From Aigarchaeota archaeon (GTDB taxonomy: Archaea; Thermoproteota; Nitrososphaeria_A; Caldarchaeales; Calditenuaceae): 64,000 nt of DNA. The DNA lies in contig JANXDH010000004.1 of the NCBI GenBank assembly GCA_025059745.1, positions 173,783 to 237,782 on the forward strand. The letters are read 5' to 3'. Positions 8,431 to 17,089 of this stretch are shown piece by piece. Numbering within the stretch: the first letter of the stretch is position 1; every line of letters begins with the position of its first letter. A program made the translations under genes and the position numbers. Under the pieces are notes generated by a model. That model was given only the letters and a program-made list of their open reading frames with translations. It had not been told where the DNA came from and ran no database searches.

Positions 8431-11094
8431 CTATGCCGTGACCGGTATGACCTCCTTGACCTGGAGCGACGCCTGAGCGGCGGCCAACCGTGCTATCGGT
8501 ATCCTGTATGGCGAGCAACTGACGTAGTCGAGGCCGGCCTCATCGAAGAAGTAGATACTTCTCGGGTCACCTCCGTGCTCGCCGCATATACCCACCTCGA
8601 GCCTCGGATTGGCCTGCTTACCCTCCTTTGTACCGATAGCGACGAGCCTCCCGACCCCCTCCCTGTCGATCGTCTCGAACGGGTTGTCGGCGAGTATCTT
8701 CTTCTCGAGATATATGGGTAGGAACTTGCCCTCCGCGTCGTCTCTGCTGAAGGCGAAGGTCGTCTGGGTCAGGTCGTTGGTGCCGAAAGAGAAGAACTCG
8801 ACGACGCTGGCTATCTTTGATGCAGTCAGCGCGGCCCTAGGCGTCTCTATCATGGTCCCGAACTTGTAGTCTATGCGCTCTCGGAGCTCCTCGAAGGTCT
8901 CCTCAGCGGCCTCCTCGACGACCTTCTTGACGTGTGCCAGCTCATTAGAGTCGACGGATTGCGGTATCATTATCTGAACGCCCACGGTCTCGCCCACCTC
9001 CCTGCGGACCTCAATAGCAGCCCTCAGGATCGCCCTGACCTGCATCTTGTATATATCGGGGTGACTGACCGCTAACCTACAGCCTCTATGACCCAGCATC
9101 GGGTTGTGTTCCTGAAGCTGTCTGACCTTCTTGAGCATCACCTCCTTCTTCTCGATCTCGGCCTTGGGTGCTCCGGAGGCACTAATCTCATGGAGCTCGA
9201 CAAGTAGCTGCGACTCGGAGGGTAAAAACTCGTGGAGCGGTAGGTCAAGCAACCTAACCGTCACCGGGAGCCCGCGCATGACCTTGAAGATCTCCTTGAA
9301 GTCCCGAAGCTGTAGCTCGTACAACTTAGCTAGTGCCCTCCTCCTCTCATCGTCGGTGGTTGCCATTATCATCTCCCTCACTATTGGCAACCTATCAGGT
9401 GCGTTGAACATCCTCTCCGTCCTACACAGACCTATGCCCTCCGCACCGAACTCTCTCGCGCGCCGAGCCGCCTCAGGTGTATCCGCGTTCGCTCTCACAC
9501 CCAGCCTCCGCCTCTCATCTGCCCACTTCAGCAGCGTTCTCAACTCAGTGGTCAGCTCTGCCTCCACTGTCGGGACCTCACCGAGGAAGACGTTGCCGGT
9601 GGAGCCGTCTATCGTTATGACGTCGCCCTTATTCACCTTGAGCCCTTTATTGGTGACGAAGTAGCCGCTCTCCATCTCTATGCGTATTTCACCGCATCCA
9701 ACGACGGCCGGCTTGCCCATACCCCTCGCGACCACCGCTGCGTGACTCGTCATCCCACCTCTGCTCGTCAGTACTCCCTGCGCGGCGATCACTCCTTTGA
9801 TGTCCTCCGGGGTGGTCTCTGGCCTCACGAGTATGACTTTCTCGCCCCTCGAACTCATCTGGTCGGCCTCCGTTACGTCGAAGACCACCTTGCCTGTAGC
9901 TACACCGGGAGATGCGTTTAAACCCTTAGCTATTGGATTGACCTTGACTCTGGGATCGAGCCTCCTGTGAAGGAGGTGCACCAGGTCGTAGGGACTTACC
10001 CTCATCAGAGCTTCCTCAATTGTAATCAGTTTCTCCTCGGTCATATCGACGGCTATCTTGACGGCGGCGTTTGCGGTCCTCTTTCCGTTCCTACTCTGCA
10101 ATATGTACAGCCTCCCCCTCTCTACGGTGAACTCGAAGTCCTGCATGTCTCTGAAGTGTTGTTCGAGCCTCCTGGCAACCTCCTCCAGTTGCTCCCTTAG
10201 TTCTCCCTTTAGCACATCGAGGGAGAGCGGTGTCCTTATGCCCGCTACTACGTCCTCACCTTGGGCGTTAGATAGGTACTCACCGTAGAGCCTCTTCTCT
10301 CCTGTCGATGGGTCTCGAGTGAACCCGACGCCAGTACCCGAGTCAGGTCCCATATTCCCGAAAACCATCAACTGTATGTTAACCGCCGTCCCAAGATCCT
10401 CGCTGATCTTGTAGTACCTCCTATACTCCCTCGCCCTCGGGTTGTTCCATGAGTTGAAGACTGCCCTCACCGCCAGCTCCAACTGCTCCCACGGGTCCTG
10501 AGGTAATTCCCTGCCGGTACTCTCTCTCACGACCCTCTTGAACTCTTCTATGAGACCTCTCAACTCGTTCGCAGGTATGTCCTGGTCACTCTTCACACCT
10601 AACCTCTCCCTCAGCTCCTCAAGTCTCCTATCAAACCTCTCGCCCGGTACCCCCATCGCGACCCTACCGAACATCTGAATGAACCTTCGGTAAGCGTCAT
10701 AGACGAACCTCTCGTTACCCGTGGATAGAATTAAACCCCTTACTACGTCATCGTTCACTCCTAAGTTCAATATCGTGTCCATCATCCCAGGCATGGAGTA
10801 AGGGGCTCCGGACCTCACGGAGACTATGAGAGGACTCTTGGGGTCACCGAACCTCTTCCCAACCCTCCTACTCAACTCATCGATCTTCTCCCTCACCTGC
10901 CGCATCAGACCATCTGGCATCTCCCCGCCGTTCTTGTAGTAGTCTTTACATGCCTCGGTCGTTATCACCAAACCAGGCGGGACCGGTAGACCCGCAGCGA
11001 CCATCTCAACTATACCATAACCTTTCCCACCGAGCTCAAATCTGCTCATACCTTTCGCCTCTTCGAAGAGGAAGACGTACCTCTTCATAGCCAC
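8431..11094 (-). CDS. ppdK: Pyruvate phosphate dikinase
   Basis: An 887-residue PPDK that interconverts pyruvate + ATP + phosphate and PEP + AMP + pyrophosphate. The N-terminal ATP-grasp region (1-340) contains GGKGYGIVEM and RSGAPYSMPGMMDTILNLG. The swivelling phosphohistidine domain has GGMTSHAAVVARGMGKPAVVG with catalytic His near residue 450. The C-terminal PEP/pyruvate barrel has GLCRTERMF, LPLHEFLP, MLGHRGCRL and GICGEHGGDP. Length and domain order match full PPDK. The start is GTG 11094 or ATG 11088. The gene follows the pyrophosphatase gene on the same strand with its own AT-rich upstream region. Confidence 0.97.
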   Translation of the reverse strand: MAMKRYVFLFEEAKGMSRFELGGKGYGIVEMVAAGLPVPPGLVITTEACKDYYKNGGEMPDGLMRQVREKIDELSRRVGKRFGDPKSPLIVSVRSGAPYSMPGMMDTILNLGVNDDVVRGLILSTGNERFVYDAYRRFIQMFGRVAMGVPGERFDRRLEELRERLGVKSDQDIPANELRGLIEEFKRVVRESTGRELPQDPWEQLELAVRAVFNSWNNPRAREYRRYYKISEDLGTAVNIQLMVFGNMGPDSGTGVGFTRDPSTGEKRLYGEYLSNAQGEDVVAGIRTPLSLDVLKGELREQLEEVARRLEQHFRDMQDFEFTVERGRLYILQSRNGKRTANAAVKIAVDMTEEKLITIEEALMRVSPYDLVHLLHRRLDPRVKVNPIAKGLNASPGVATGKVVFDVTEADQMSSRGEKVILVRPETTPEDIKGVIAAQGVLTSRGGMTSHAAVVARGMGKPAVVGCGEIRIEMESGYFVTNKGLKVNKGDVITIDGSTGNVFLGEVPTVEAELTTELRTLLKWADERRRLGVRANADTPEAARRAREFGAEGIGLCRTERMFNAPDRLPIVREMIMATTDDERRRALAKLYELQLRDFKEIFKVMRGLPVTVRLLDLPLHEFLPSESQLLVELHEISASGAPKAEIEKKEVMLKKVRQLQEHNPMLGHRGCRLAVSHPDIYKMQVRAILRAAIEVRREVGETVGVQIMIPQSVDSNELAHVKKVVEEAAEETFEELRERIDYKFGTMIETPRAALTASKIASVVEFFSFGTNDLTQTTFAFSRDDAEGKFLPIYLEKKILADNPFETIDREGVGRLVAIGTKEGKQANPRLEVGICGEHGGDPRSIYFFDEAGLDYVSCSPYRIPIARLAAAQASLQVKEVIPVTA

Positions 11095-11147
11095 CGCATA
11101 AATTATACACCTCCCTTAGATTAAAAATCTATCTCTTTAATGGTACA

Positions 11148-13166
11148 TCAAAAGACTAAGAGTGCGACGAAGACGCTTACAAAGACTATACTGACGGTAT
11201 TGAGGACCTTTATAACAGTGTTTAGTGAGGGCCCGCTCGTATCCTTCAGTGGGTCCCCAACTAGGTCGCCCGATACAGCGACCGCGTGCTCTGGGGCCCT
11301 CTTCTTTCCCATGAACTCGAGGAGCTTCTTCGCGTTGTCCCAAGCTGCACCCGAGTTCGCCATCATATAAGCTAAGTAGAGGCCGCTGAGGACGGCACCT
11401 ATCAATAGGCCAGTCACGGCCACGGGGCCTAACAGGACTCCCAGTACTATCGGTGTCGATATCACTATCAACGCGGGTCTGAATAGCTCGCTGATCGCGC
11501 CCTTGGTCGCGATATCGACGACCCTCCCGTAATCGGGCCTCGTTGAGCCTGTGAGTATGCCGGGACTATCCTTGAACTGTCTTCTGACCTCCTCAACGAT
11601 CAACGCGGCGGTCCTCTCGACGGCACCTATCAACCTACTCGAGATGAAGAACGGTATCAACGCCCCTATCAGGAGACCCGTTATTAGGACGGGGTTATTT
11701 ATCGAGTAGTCGAAGCTCTTTCCGAGTAGGTTGCTGGCCTCGTGTTGAAATGCTTGTATCATGGCGAGTGCCGCTAAACCCGCGGACGCTATCGCGAATC
11801 CCTTCGTCGTGGCCTTGGCCGAGTTACCGATCGCGTCGAGCTTATCGGTCACCTTCCTGTTCTCCTCGCCCATCCCCGTCATCTCCACGATGCCTCCAGC
11901 GTTATCGGTGACCGGTCCGAAGCTGTCGATACTCAGCACTATGCCCGAGAGGCTCAGCATACCCATCGTCGCTATAGCGGTAGCGTAGATGCCGTACAGC
12001 GGTTCACCGAGAAGTACAGACCCTAGGGAGTAGGATGCGATAACTACAACGCCTATAGAGATGCCGAGGGGCATCGCTGAGCTCAGTCCAGCGGAGAGCC
12101 CGGCCAGTATGTTCGCGCTGTGGCCGACCTTCGAGCTCTCAACGACCCTTTTGACTGGACCGTAACTGTAACCCGTATAGTAATCGGTGAGCCTCTGGAT
12201 CAACGGAACTAAGATTATCCCGAGGACCGAGGAGACGCTCAGTAGCACCGCCAGCCTCCACTCGAGTAGCAAAACAGATGTTATGATGGTAGTGACGGAT
12301 GCTACTACGGCCGAGACGAGGAACGAGACGTTGAGCGGTATCGAGGGGTTCTCGTGGTCCCTTCTACCGACGGCAAGGCTCCCTATCACAGATGCCAGCA
12401 GTCCTATGCCGCCCAGTAACAACGGGAAGACCACCAGCTCACTCCTCATGAGGAGGCCGCCCAAGAGCATGGCCGCGAGCGCGGTGACTATGAAGGACTC
12501 GTATACGTCGCTCCCCATACCCGCGGCGTCACCGACGTTGTCGCCCACGTTGTCCGCTATCGTCGCTGGGTTTCTAGGGTCGTCCTCAGGTATCCCGGCC
12601 TCTATCTTACCCACCAGGTCAGCACCGAGATCGGCCGCCTTCGTGTAGATCCCACCACCGACCCTGATGAAGAGGGCCATTAGGCTGGCCCCGAGACCGA
12701 CGCCCGCTATCGCCTGAGGATCGCCGAAGATCAGGTATAAAGATCCGACCGCGAGGAGCGCCATCGACGTGATGGTCAGACCGGCGACTGCCCCTCCCCT
12801 GAAGGCGGTCTGGAGCGCGACACCTGAGCTCCTGCTACTCGCCTGAGCGACCCTCGGTGACGACATCACGGTTATCGCCATGGCTATAAGACCCGAGATG
12901 GCGGAGAGCGCCGCGCCCAACGCGAACGCTATTCCGTTCGAGGGTCCAGATATCAGACCGATCGCTACAGCAAGCACCGCTCCTATCGGCGCAACTGTAA
13001 TGAACTCCCTCTTCAAGAAGGCCATGGCGCCCTCCCTCACCGCGCCGCTGATGTTCACAGCCTTCTCGTTCTCAACGCTCTTCGCCCTCAACCATAGCCC
13101 GTAGCCCAGTGCGGCCAGCAGTCCAATCGATCCGGCCCCCAGGCTGACGTAAGCGAGCACCATCAT
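11148..13166 (-). CDS. hppA: Membrane-bound H+-translocating pyrophosphatase, K+-independent type
   Basis: A 672-residue integral membrane pyrophosphatase with about sixteen membrane segments. It couples hydrolysis of pyrophosphate to ion pumping across the cell membrane. The substrate-binding loop DDPRNPATIADNVGDNVGD is intact, as is the second motif DSFGPVTDNAGGI. In the diagnostic segment DAIGNSAKATTKGFAIASAGL the positions that separate K+-dependent (A/G) from K+-independent (K/T) enzymes are Lys (about residue 450) and Thr, which predicts K+-independent H+ pumping. A TATA-like box at 13193-13200 is about 31 bases before the ATG. Confidence 0.96.
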   Translation of the reverse strand: MMVLAYVSLGAGSIGLLAALGYGLWLRAKSVENEKAVNISGAVREGAMAFLKREFITVAPIGAVLAVAIGLISGPSNGIAFALGAALSAISGLIAMAITVMSSPRVAQASSRSSGVALQTAFRGGAVAGLTITSMALLAVGSLYLIFGDPQAIAGVGLGASLMALFIRVGGGIYTKAADLGADLVGKIEAGIPEDDPRNPATIADNVGDNVGDAAGMGSDVYESFIVTALAAMLLGGLLMRSELVVFPLLLGGIGLLASVIGSLAVGRRDHENPSIPLNVSFLVSAVVASVTTIITSVLLLEWRLAVLLSVSSVLGIILVPLIQRLTDYYTGYSYGPVKRVVESSKVGHSANILAGLSAGLSSAMPLGISIGVVVIASYSLGSVLLGEPLYGIYATAIATMGMLSLSGIVLSIDSFGPVTDNAGGIVEMTGMGEENRKVTDKLDAIGNSAKATTKGFAIASAGLAALAMIQAFQHEASNLLGKSFDYSINNPVLITGLLIGALIPFFISSRLIGAVERTAALIVEEVRRQFKDSPGILTGSTRPDYGRVVDIATKGAISELFRPALIVISTPIVLGVLLGPVAVTGLLIGAVLSGLYLAYMMANSGAAWDNAKKLLEFMGKKRAPEHAVAVSGDLVGDPLKDTSGPSLNTVIKVLNTVSIVFVSVFVALLVF

Positions 13167-13192
13167 ACTATCGGTCTCGGTTATCCATGTGG

Positions 13193-13200
13193 TATTTAAA
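13193..13200 (-). promoter_or_regulatory. TATA-like box of hppA
   Basis: Minus-strand TTTAAATA about 31 bases upstream of the hppA ATG at 13166. It lies in the intergenic segment shared with the divergent secreted-protein gene. Confidence 0.5.
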
Positions 13201-13250
13201 CGGTATATCGCAGGATTTTCTGTCGAGCGGAGTGAGCCCTCGCGTAGTTA

Positions 13251-13260
13251 ACTTATATAT
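13251..13260 (+). promoter_or_regulatory. TATA-like box of the secreted-protein gene
   Basis: ACTTATATAT centred about 39 bases before the ATG at 13295. It supports the internal ATG as the start and argues against the longer open frame that begins at 13187. Confidence 0.45.
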
Positions 13261-13294
13261 ACTCAGGCTGCCATCTGGTACCTCAGGAATCGAA

Positions 13295-14134
13295 ATGGGA
13301 TACTCATTATGCCTGCTAGCCGCGGTCTTACTCACCCTCTCGGTGCTCGGGGCCGCGGGCGCCAGCCCAGTACAGGGCACTTCGCTCACCTACAGCTACG
13401 CGATAGAGACCGGTGATCGGTCAGTAGAGGGCAGGGTCGTCTCGAAGGTCTTGGAGGACGTAGGGGGCGGGATAGTTAGGGCGAGGATAGAGGTCTACTT
13501 CAACGATGGTGTAGCGACTCTAGAGAAACCGATGAACGGCTCGCTCCTCCGCCCACCGTCCATCAGGCTGATCCCGGGTACCTTCACCTTCAATAGGGAC
13601 AACGTCTCCATCAGCGTCACGGTAACTCAGGAGGGCACGGGCTCGACTGTGATAAGCGGCAGGTTCTACCAGACCATGAGGTACTCGATAAGGTCGACCG
13701 CGGACGTAGAGGGGACCGAGACCCAGTCCTCGGCGAGGGTAGTGACTGTGCAACCGTCCAACGTCATAGTCTACGTTGAGCTGTCTGCCTTAGCACAACC
13801 CGGTAGGTCTCTGAAGCTCAGGGTCCAGCTGACCGAGGCGAACGTTGACTTAAGCCGCGTTCAGACCCGCAGCCTAATACCCTTGTTCCCCGTCCTCGCC
13901 GGCTCGACAAGTAACTGGGACTTCGGATCCATGATAGCGCCTCTGGTCCTAAGTGAGTCGCAGGCGATCACTCAAATGACTAAACCCGTCAACGATGACT
14001 CGGACGTGAAGCTCACCATCGTCGGAGTATCGGGGACGGTCGCGTTGGCCGCACTGACACTCTCCATGACCGTTTGGAGGAAGCCGTCTAGGAGGAACAA
14101 CCAACCGATAGAGAGGAAGCCCCACTACATATGA
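13295..14134 (+). CDS. Secreted membrane-anchored protein of unknown function
   Basis: About 279 residues from the ATG at 13295, which places the signal sequence (MGYSLCLLAAVLLTLSVLGAAGAS) at the N-terminus. The body of roughly 220 residues is rich in beta-forming, Ser/Thr and polar residues with no cysteine, and looks like an extracellular beta-sandwich. One membrane segment near the C-terminus (VGVSGTVALAALTLSMTVW) is followed by a basic tail, so the protein should be anchored with its body outside. I recognise no family. It is convergent with the HtrA-ABC gene series, ending three bases from the permease gene. Confidence 0.7.
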   Translation: MGYSLCLLAAVLLTLSVLGAAGASPVQGTSLTYSYAIETGDRSVEGRVVSKVLEDVGGGIVRARIEVYFNDGVATLEKPMNGSLLRPPSIRLIPGTFTFNRDNVSISVTVTQEGTGSTVISGRFYQTMRYSIRSTADVEGTETQSSARVVTVQPSNVIVYVELSALAQPGRSLKLRVQLTEANVDLSRVQTRSLIPLFPVLAGSTSNWDFGSMIAPLVLSESQAITQMTKPVNDDSDVKLTIVGVSGTVALAALTLSMTVWRKPSRRNNQPIERKPHYI

Positions 14135-14137
14135 CCC

Positions 14138-14989
14138 TCACTGGGCCCTCCTAGTGACGTCGCTATACCTGAACCTGATGAACGCGGCGGAGAAGAACAG
14201 GAGCGAGTACGCCACGACATTGATTGCCGCCAACGAGAGGTCTAAGCCCGGATCGGAAATCCCCAGGGGCCCTGCTATGAACAGCCGCAACTGCGGGGTA
14301 TCTATCTGTTCTGAGACGACGCTTATCGGTATGTTCGTCGCGCCCCACGTGGGTAACAACTTGACCGTATCGAGTAGCGAGCCGTCGTTGTTGATCACTG
14401 CGATGAAGTTCGCGTAGCTCGTGTATATCACGCACCCGAAAAAGGTCGTACCTGCAACTATGGTCGCGACCATCCCCCTCCTTATGAGCTCTCCGAACGC
14501 GATGCCCATGAGGTAGAAGGGGAGCGCGGAGAAGACAGAGGACACGAGGCCGTTCATGAAGAGGTCGACGCGTTGTTGGGGGCCGAAGACGTACCAGGAG
14601 ACCGAGAGCGCGATGAATGAATAGGAAAAGATCAATACTACCAGGAGCATGAAGCCCCCAATTACCTTCCCGGTGAAGTACTCGAACCTAGACATGGGCC
14701 TCGTGAACCAGAAGTCCGCGGTCCCTGTCTCGTACTCCTCCGCGGATGTCGATGAGCCTATTGTCAGCCCGAGGACGTGCAACAGTACCGTAGACGGAGC
14801 GATCAGACCGACTACCCACGCGTACGGTCTTATGGAATCAATGAATGACGCGGGGAGCCTGGTAAGCACGAAGTATACCCCGATCTCTAAGAGGAAAGTC
14901 GTGGCCAGCAGTATCACTACCCTCTTCCTCGCTAAACTACTCCTCAACTCGTACTCAATCAAGACCGAGAGGACCCTACCTATTGACAT
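14138..14989 (-). CDS. ABC-2 type transporter permease
   Basis: A 283-residue membrane protein with about six hydrophobic segments and the layout of ABC-2 permeases: an N-terminal membrane helix after a basic start (ELRSSLARKRVVILLATTFLLEIGV), an EEYETGTADFWFTRPMSRFEYFTGKVIGG coupling segment and a C-terminal membrane helix ending in RFRYSDV. It overlaps the ATPase gene upstream by 14 bases and must pair with it. The cargo is not evident. The neighbouring HtrA protease suggests a role at the cell envelope. Confidence 0.88.
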   Translation of the reverse strand: MSIGRVLSVLIEYELRSSLARKRVVILLATTFLLEIGVYFVLTRLPASFIDSIRPYAWVVGLIAPSTVLLHVLGLTIGSSTSAEEYETGTADFWFTRPMSRFEYFTGKVIGGFMLLVVLIFSYSFIALSVSWYVFGPQQRVDLFMNGLVSSVFSALPFYLMGIAFGELIRRGMVATIVAGTTFFGCVIYTSYANFIAVINNDGSLLDTVKLLPTWGATNIPISVVSEQIDTPQLRLFIAGPLGISDPGLDLSLAAINVVAYSLLFFSAAFIRFRYSDVTRRAQ

Positions 14990-15917
14990 CCCCTTTCACC
15001 ACTTTAACGAAGACGTCCTCGAGCGATGGGTTCAAGGGCCTCAACTCCTCGAGGCCGCACCCACTCGTCACCAGGACCTCTGCAATCTTATCACTCGGAT
15101 TGTTGGCACCGTCGATGCCGATGGTGAGCCTCCTACCCTCGACGTTCACCGAGAGGACACCATCGATTGACTTCAATGAGTCGATAACTCCCGGATCGAG
15201 ATCCCGTTTTACAGTGGCGAGGACCCTAGAGCCCATCTCATACCTCGAGAGTAGCTCGTCGACCCCGCCCTCTAAAACCATCTTTCCCATGTAGACCATC
15301 CCCATTCGGTCTGAGAGCCTCTCGACCTCGTATAGTTCGTGGGAGGAGAAGAGGACGGTCTTGCCACGCCTCTTGAGCTCTAAGACGACGTCCCTTATCT
15401 TGACGCGACCGATCGGGTCAACGCCCAGCATCGGCTCGTCCAATAGTAGTATCTCCGGGTCGGCTATCAGAGCCTGACCTATCGAGAGCCTCTGGACCAT
15501 CCCCTTGGAGAAGTTACCTATCTTTCTATCTGCGTGTTCAACTAGACCAGTCAGGTCTAGGACTTCGCTGATCCTACACTCCGCCTCACGTCTGCTGAGG
15601 CCCCCGAGTTTACAGTTGACCTCGAGTAGTTTTCTGGCGCTGAAGAAGGGGGGGAAGATGGGTACCTCGGGCGAGTAACCGATGAGCGCGTTAACCTCCG
15701 CAGGATTGTTAAACGGGTTTCTTCCCAGAACCGAGACCTTCCCCGACGTAGGTCTCAAGAGTCCCAGGATGGCTCTGATCGTGGTGGTCTTGCCCGAGCC
15801 GTTCGGACCAACCAGTCCGTAGACCTCGGACTTTTTGACGGTGAGAGATATGGGTCCGACCCTACTGTTATCGCCGTAGACCTTGACGAGAGACTCTACC
15901 CTGATTACGTCACTCAT
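14976..15917 (-). CDS. ABC transporter ATP-binding protein
   Basis: A 313-residue ATPase of the drug/polysaccharide exporter type. Walker A is GPNGSGKTT at residues 38-46, the Q-loop region reads IGYSPEVPIFPPF with no canonical glutamine at the usual place, the signature is FSKGMVQRL at 136-144 (FSKGM in place of LSGGQ, as is common in this subfamily), Walker B is ILLLDEP at 156-162 and the switch His is in SSHELYEVE. The C-terminal ~90 residues are the extra domain found in ABC-2 exporters. It overlaps the HtrA gene by four bases and the permease gene by 14, so the three form one transcription unit. Confidence 0.93.
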   Translation of the reverse strand: MSDVIRVESLVKVYGDNSRVGPISLTVKKSEVYGLVGPNGSGKTTTIRAILGLLRPTSGKVSVLGRNPFNNPAEVNALIGYSPEVPIFPPFFSARKLLEVNCKLGGLSRREAECRISEVLDLTGLVEHADRKIGNFSKGMVQRLSIGQALIADPEILLLDEPMLGVDPIGRVKIRDVVLELKRRGKTVLFSSHELYEVERLSDRMGMVYMGKMVLEGGVDELLSRYEMGSRVLATVKRDLDPGVIDSLKSIDGVLSVNVEGRRLTIGIDGANNPSDKIAEVLVTSGCGLEELRPLNPSLEDVFVKVVKGDVNR

Positions 15918-17056
15918 CTCGGCCGGATACCTAGGACCACGTTGAACGTCAAAGTCTGATTACCCCTGAAGACCCTGACCTCTACGACGTCACCGGGCTT
16001 AGTATTGACCAACAAGTAAGATAACAGATCGGCTAAGCTTTGAATCTTCATTCTGTTCAGCTCCGTTATCACGTCGCCGCGCCTTATACCCGCGGTCTCT
16101 GCGGGACCACCGCTAACGACTGACTCAACTAGGAACCCATAGGAGACACTCAGACCCCTACTCTCTGAGATCCGCGCGTCGACGTTCACGCCCGAGACGC
16201 CCAACCAGCTGTGCTGATAACTACCGCGCTCTATGAGAACTGGCACGACCCTCTTAACGACCGACGCGGAGATGGCGTACCCTATCCCCTCGAAGCCCCC
16301 GCTCTCGCTTCGAATCGCATTGACGACGCCGACGACCTCACCCTTGCTGTTTAGAAGGGGACTTCCGGAGTTCCCCGGGTTAACTGCTGCATCTATCTGT
16401 ATCATGTCAGGTATGGAGTATCCGCCCTCTACGGTGTAGAGCCTCTTCTTCTGGTTGACTATCCCGATACTCAACGACCAACTCAGTTCAAGGCCGTAGG
16501 GGTTGCCGACCACCGCTACCTCCTCACCTATCCTCAACTCATCCGAGTCACCAATATTCAACGGCCTGACATTCAACCTCGTTACATCGATCCTTAGTAC
16601 AGCGAGGTCCGTGTATCTGTCACCACCGATCAGTCTTGCCTCCCTTAATGCCCCGTCAATGAATCTAGCGTAATAGCGCTGTCCACCGTCTACTACGTGA
16701 AAGTTCGTTATTATATGTCCGTTGGTATCGTACAAAAATCCAGTCCCAGTGCTGCCACCGACCCTTCCTACGGTCTCAATGAGGACCACGGACTCTTTCA
16801 CGCGCTCATAGATCTCGCCCCAATTAACTGATCTTACATCGGACTGAATCGCAGTGTATGTGGTGGTCACTACTACGGTCGTCGTACTGTCCCCCCTTAA
16901 CTTCTCCGAGAGATTACTCAGGGACCCCGATAGCTCATCAACCTTCTTGACGAGCGAGGTGTACTCGCCGTACAACTGATAGTAGGAGAACACCAGTCCG
17001 ATCAACAATAAAAAGAGAATTACTGTGACCGTCTTCGAGAAACCCCTCTCTCTCAA
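15914..17056 (-). CDS. HtrA/DegP-type membrane-anchored serine protease with PDZ domain
   Basis: A 380-residue protease. An N-terminal membrane helix (residues 9-26) is followed by a short coiled coil (28-55) and a Thr/Val-rich linker. The trypsin-like domain has the catalytic triad His120 (NFHVVDGG), Asp150 (RYTDLAVL) and Ser230 (NPGNSGSP). A single PDZ domain occupies about residues 285-375 (GPAETAGIRRGDVITELN). The active domain should lie outside the membrane and act in quality control of secreted proteins. It starts at a TTG with an AT-rich element upstream, and its coding end overlaps the ABC ATPase gene, linking proteolysis and export. Confidence 0.93.
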   Translation of the reverse strand: MRERGFSKTVTVILFLLLIGLVFSYYQLYGEYTSLVKKVDELSGSLSNLSEKLRGDSTTTVVVTTTYTAIQSDVRSVNWGEIYERVKESVVLIETVGRVGGSTGTGFLYDTNGHIITNFHVVDGGQRYYARFIDGALREARLIGGDRYTDLAVLRIDVTRLNVRPLNIGDSDELRIGEEVAVVGNPYGLELSWSLSIGIVNQKKRLYTVEGGYSIPDMIQIDAAVNPGNSGSPLLNSKGEVVGVVNAIRSESGGFEGIGYAISASVVKRVVPVLIERGSYQHSWLGVSGVNVDARISESRGLSVSYGFLVESVVSGGPAETAGIRRGDVITELNRMKIQSLADLLSYLLVNTKPGDVVEVRVFRGNQTLTFNVVLGIRPR

Positions 17057-17089
17057 ACTCGGGCTCTTGGGTAAGGTGACGCAACTCGA

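Noticed and set aside
9131-9664. Plus-strand open frame of 177 codons
   Set aside because: It lies wholly antisense within PPDK, whose frame is certain. The Ser/Leu-rich product is a mirror of conserved PPDK codons.
13187-13294. N-terminal extension of the secreted protein
   Set aside because: It would put the signal peptide 36 residues inside and covers both promoters; the ATG at 13295 is better.
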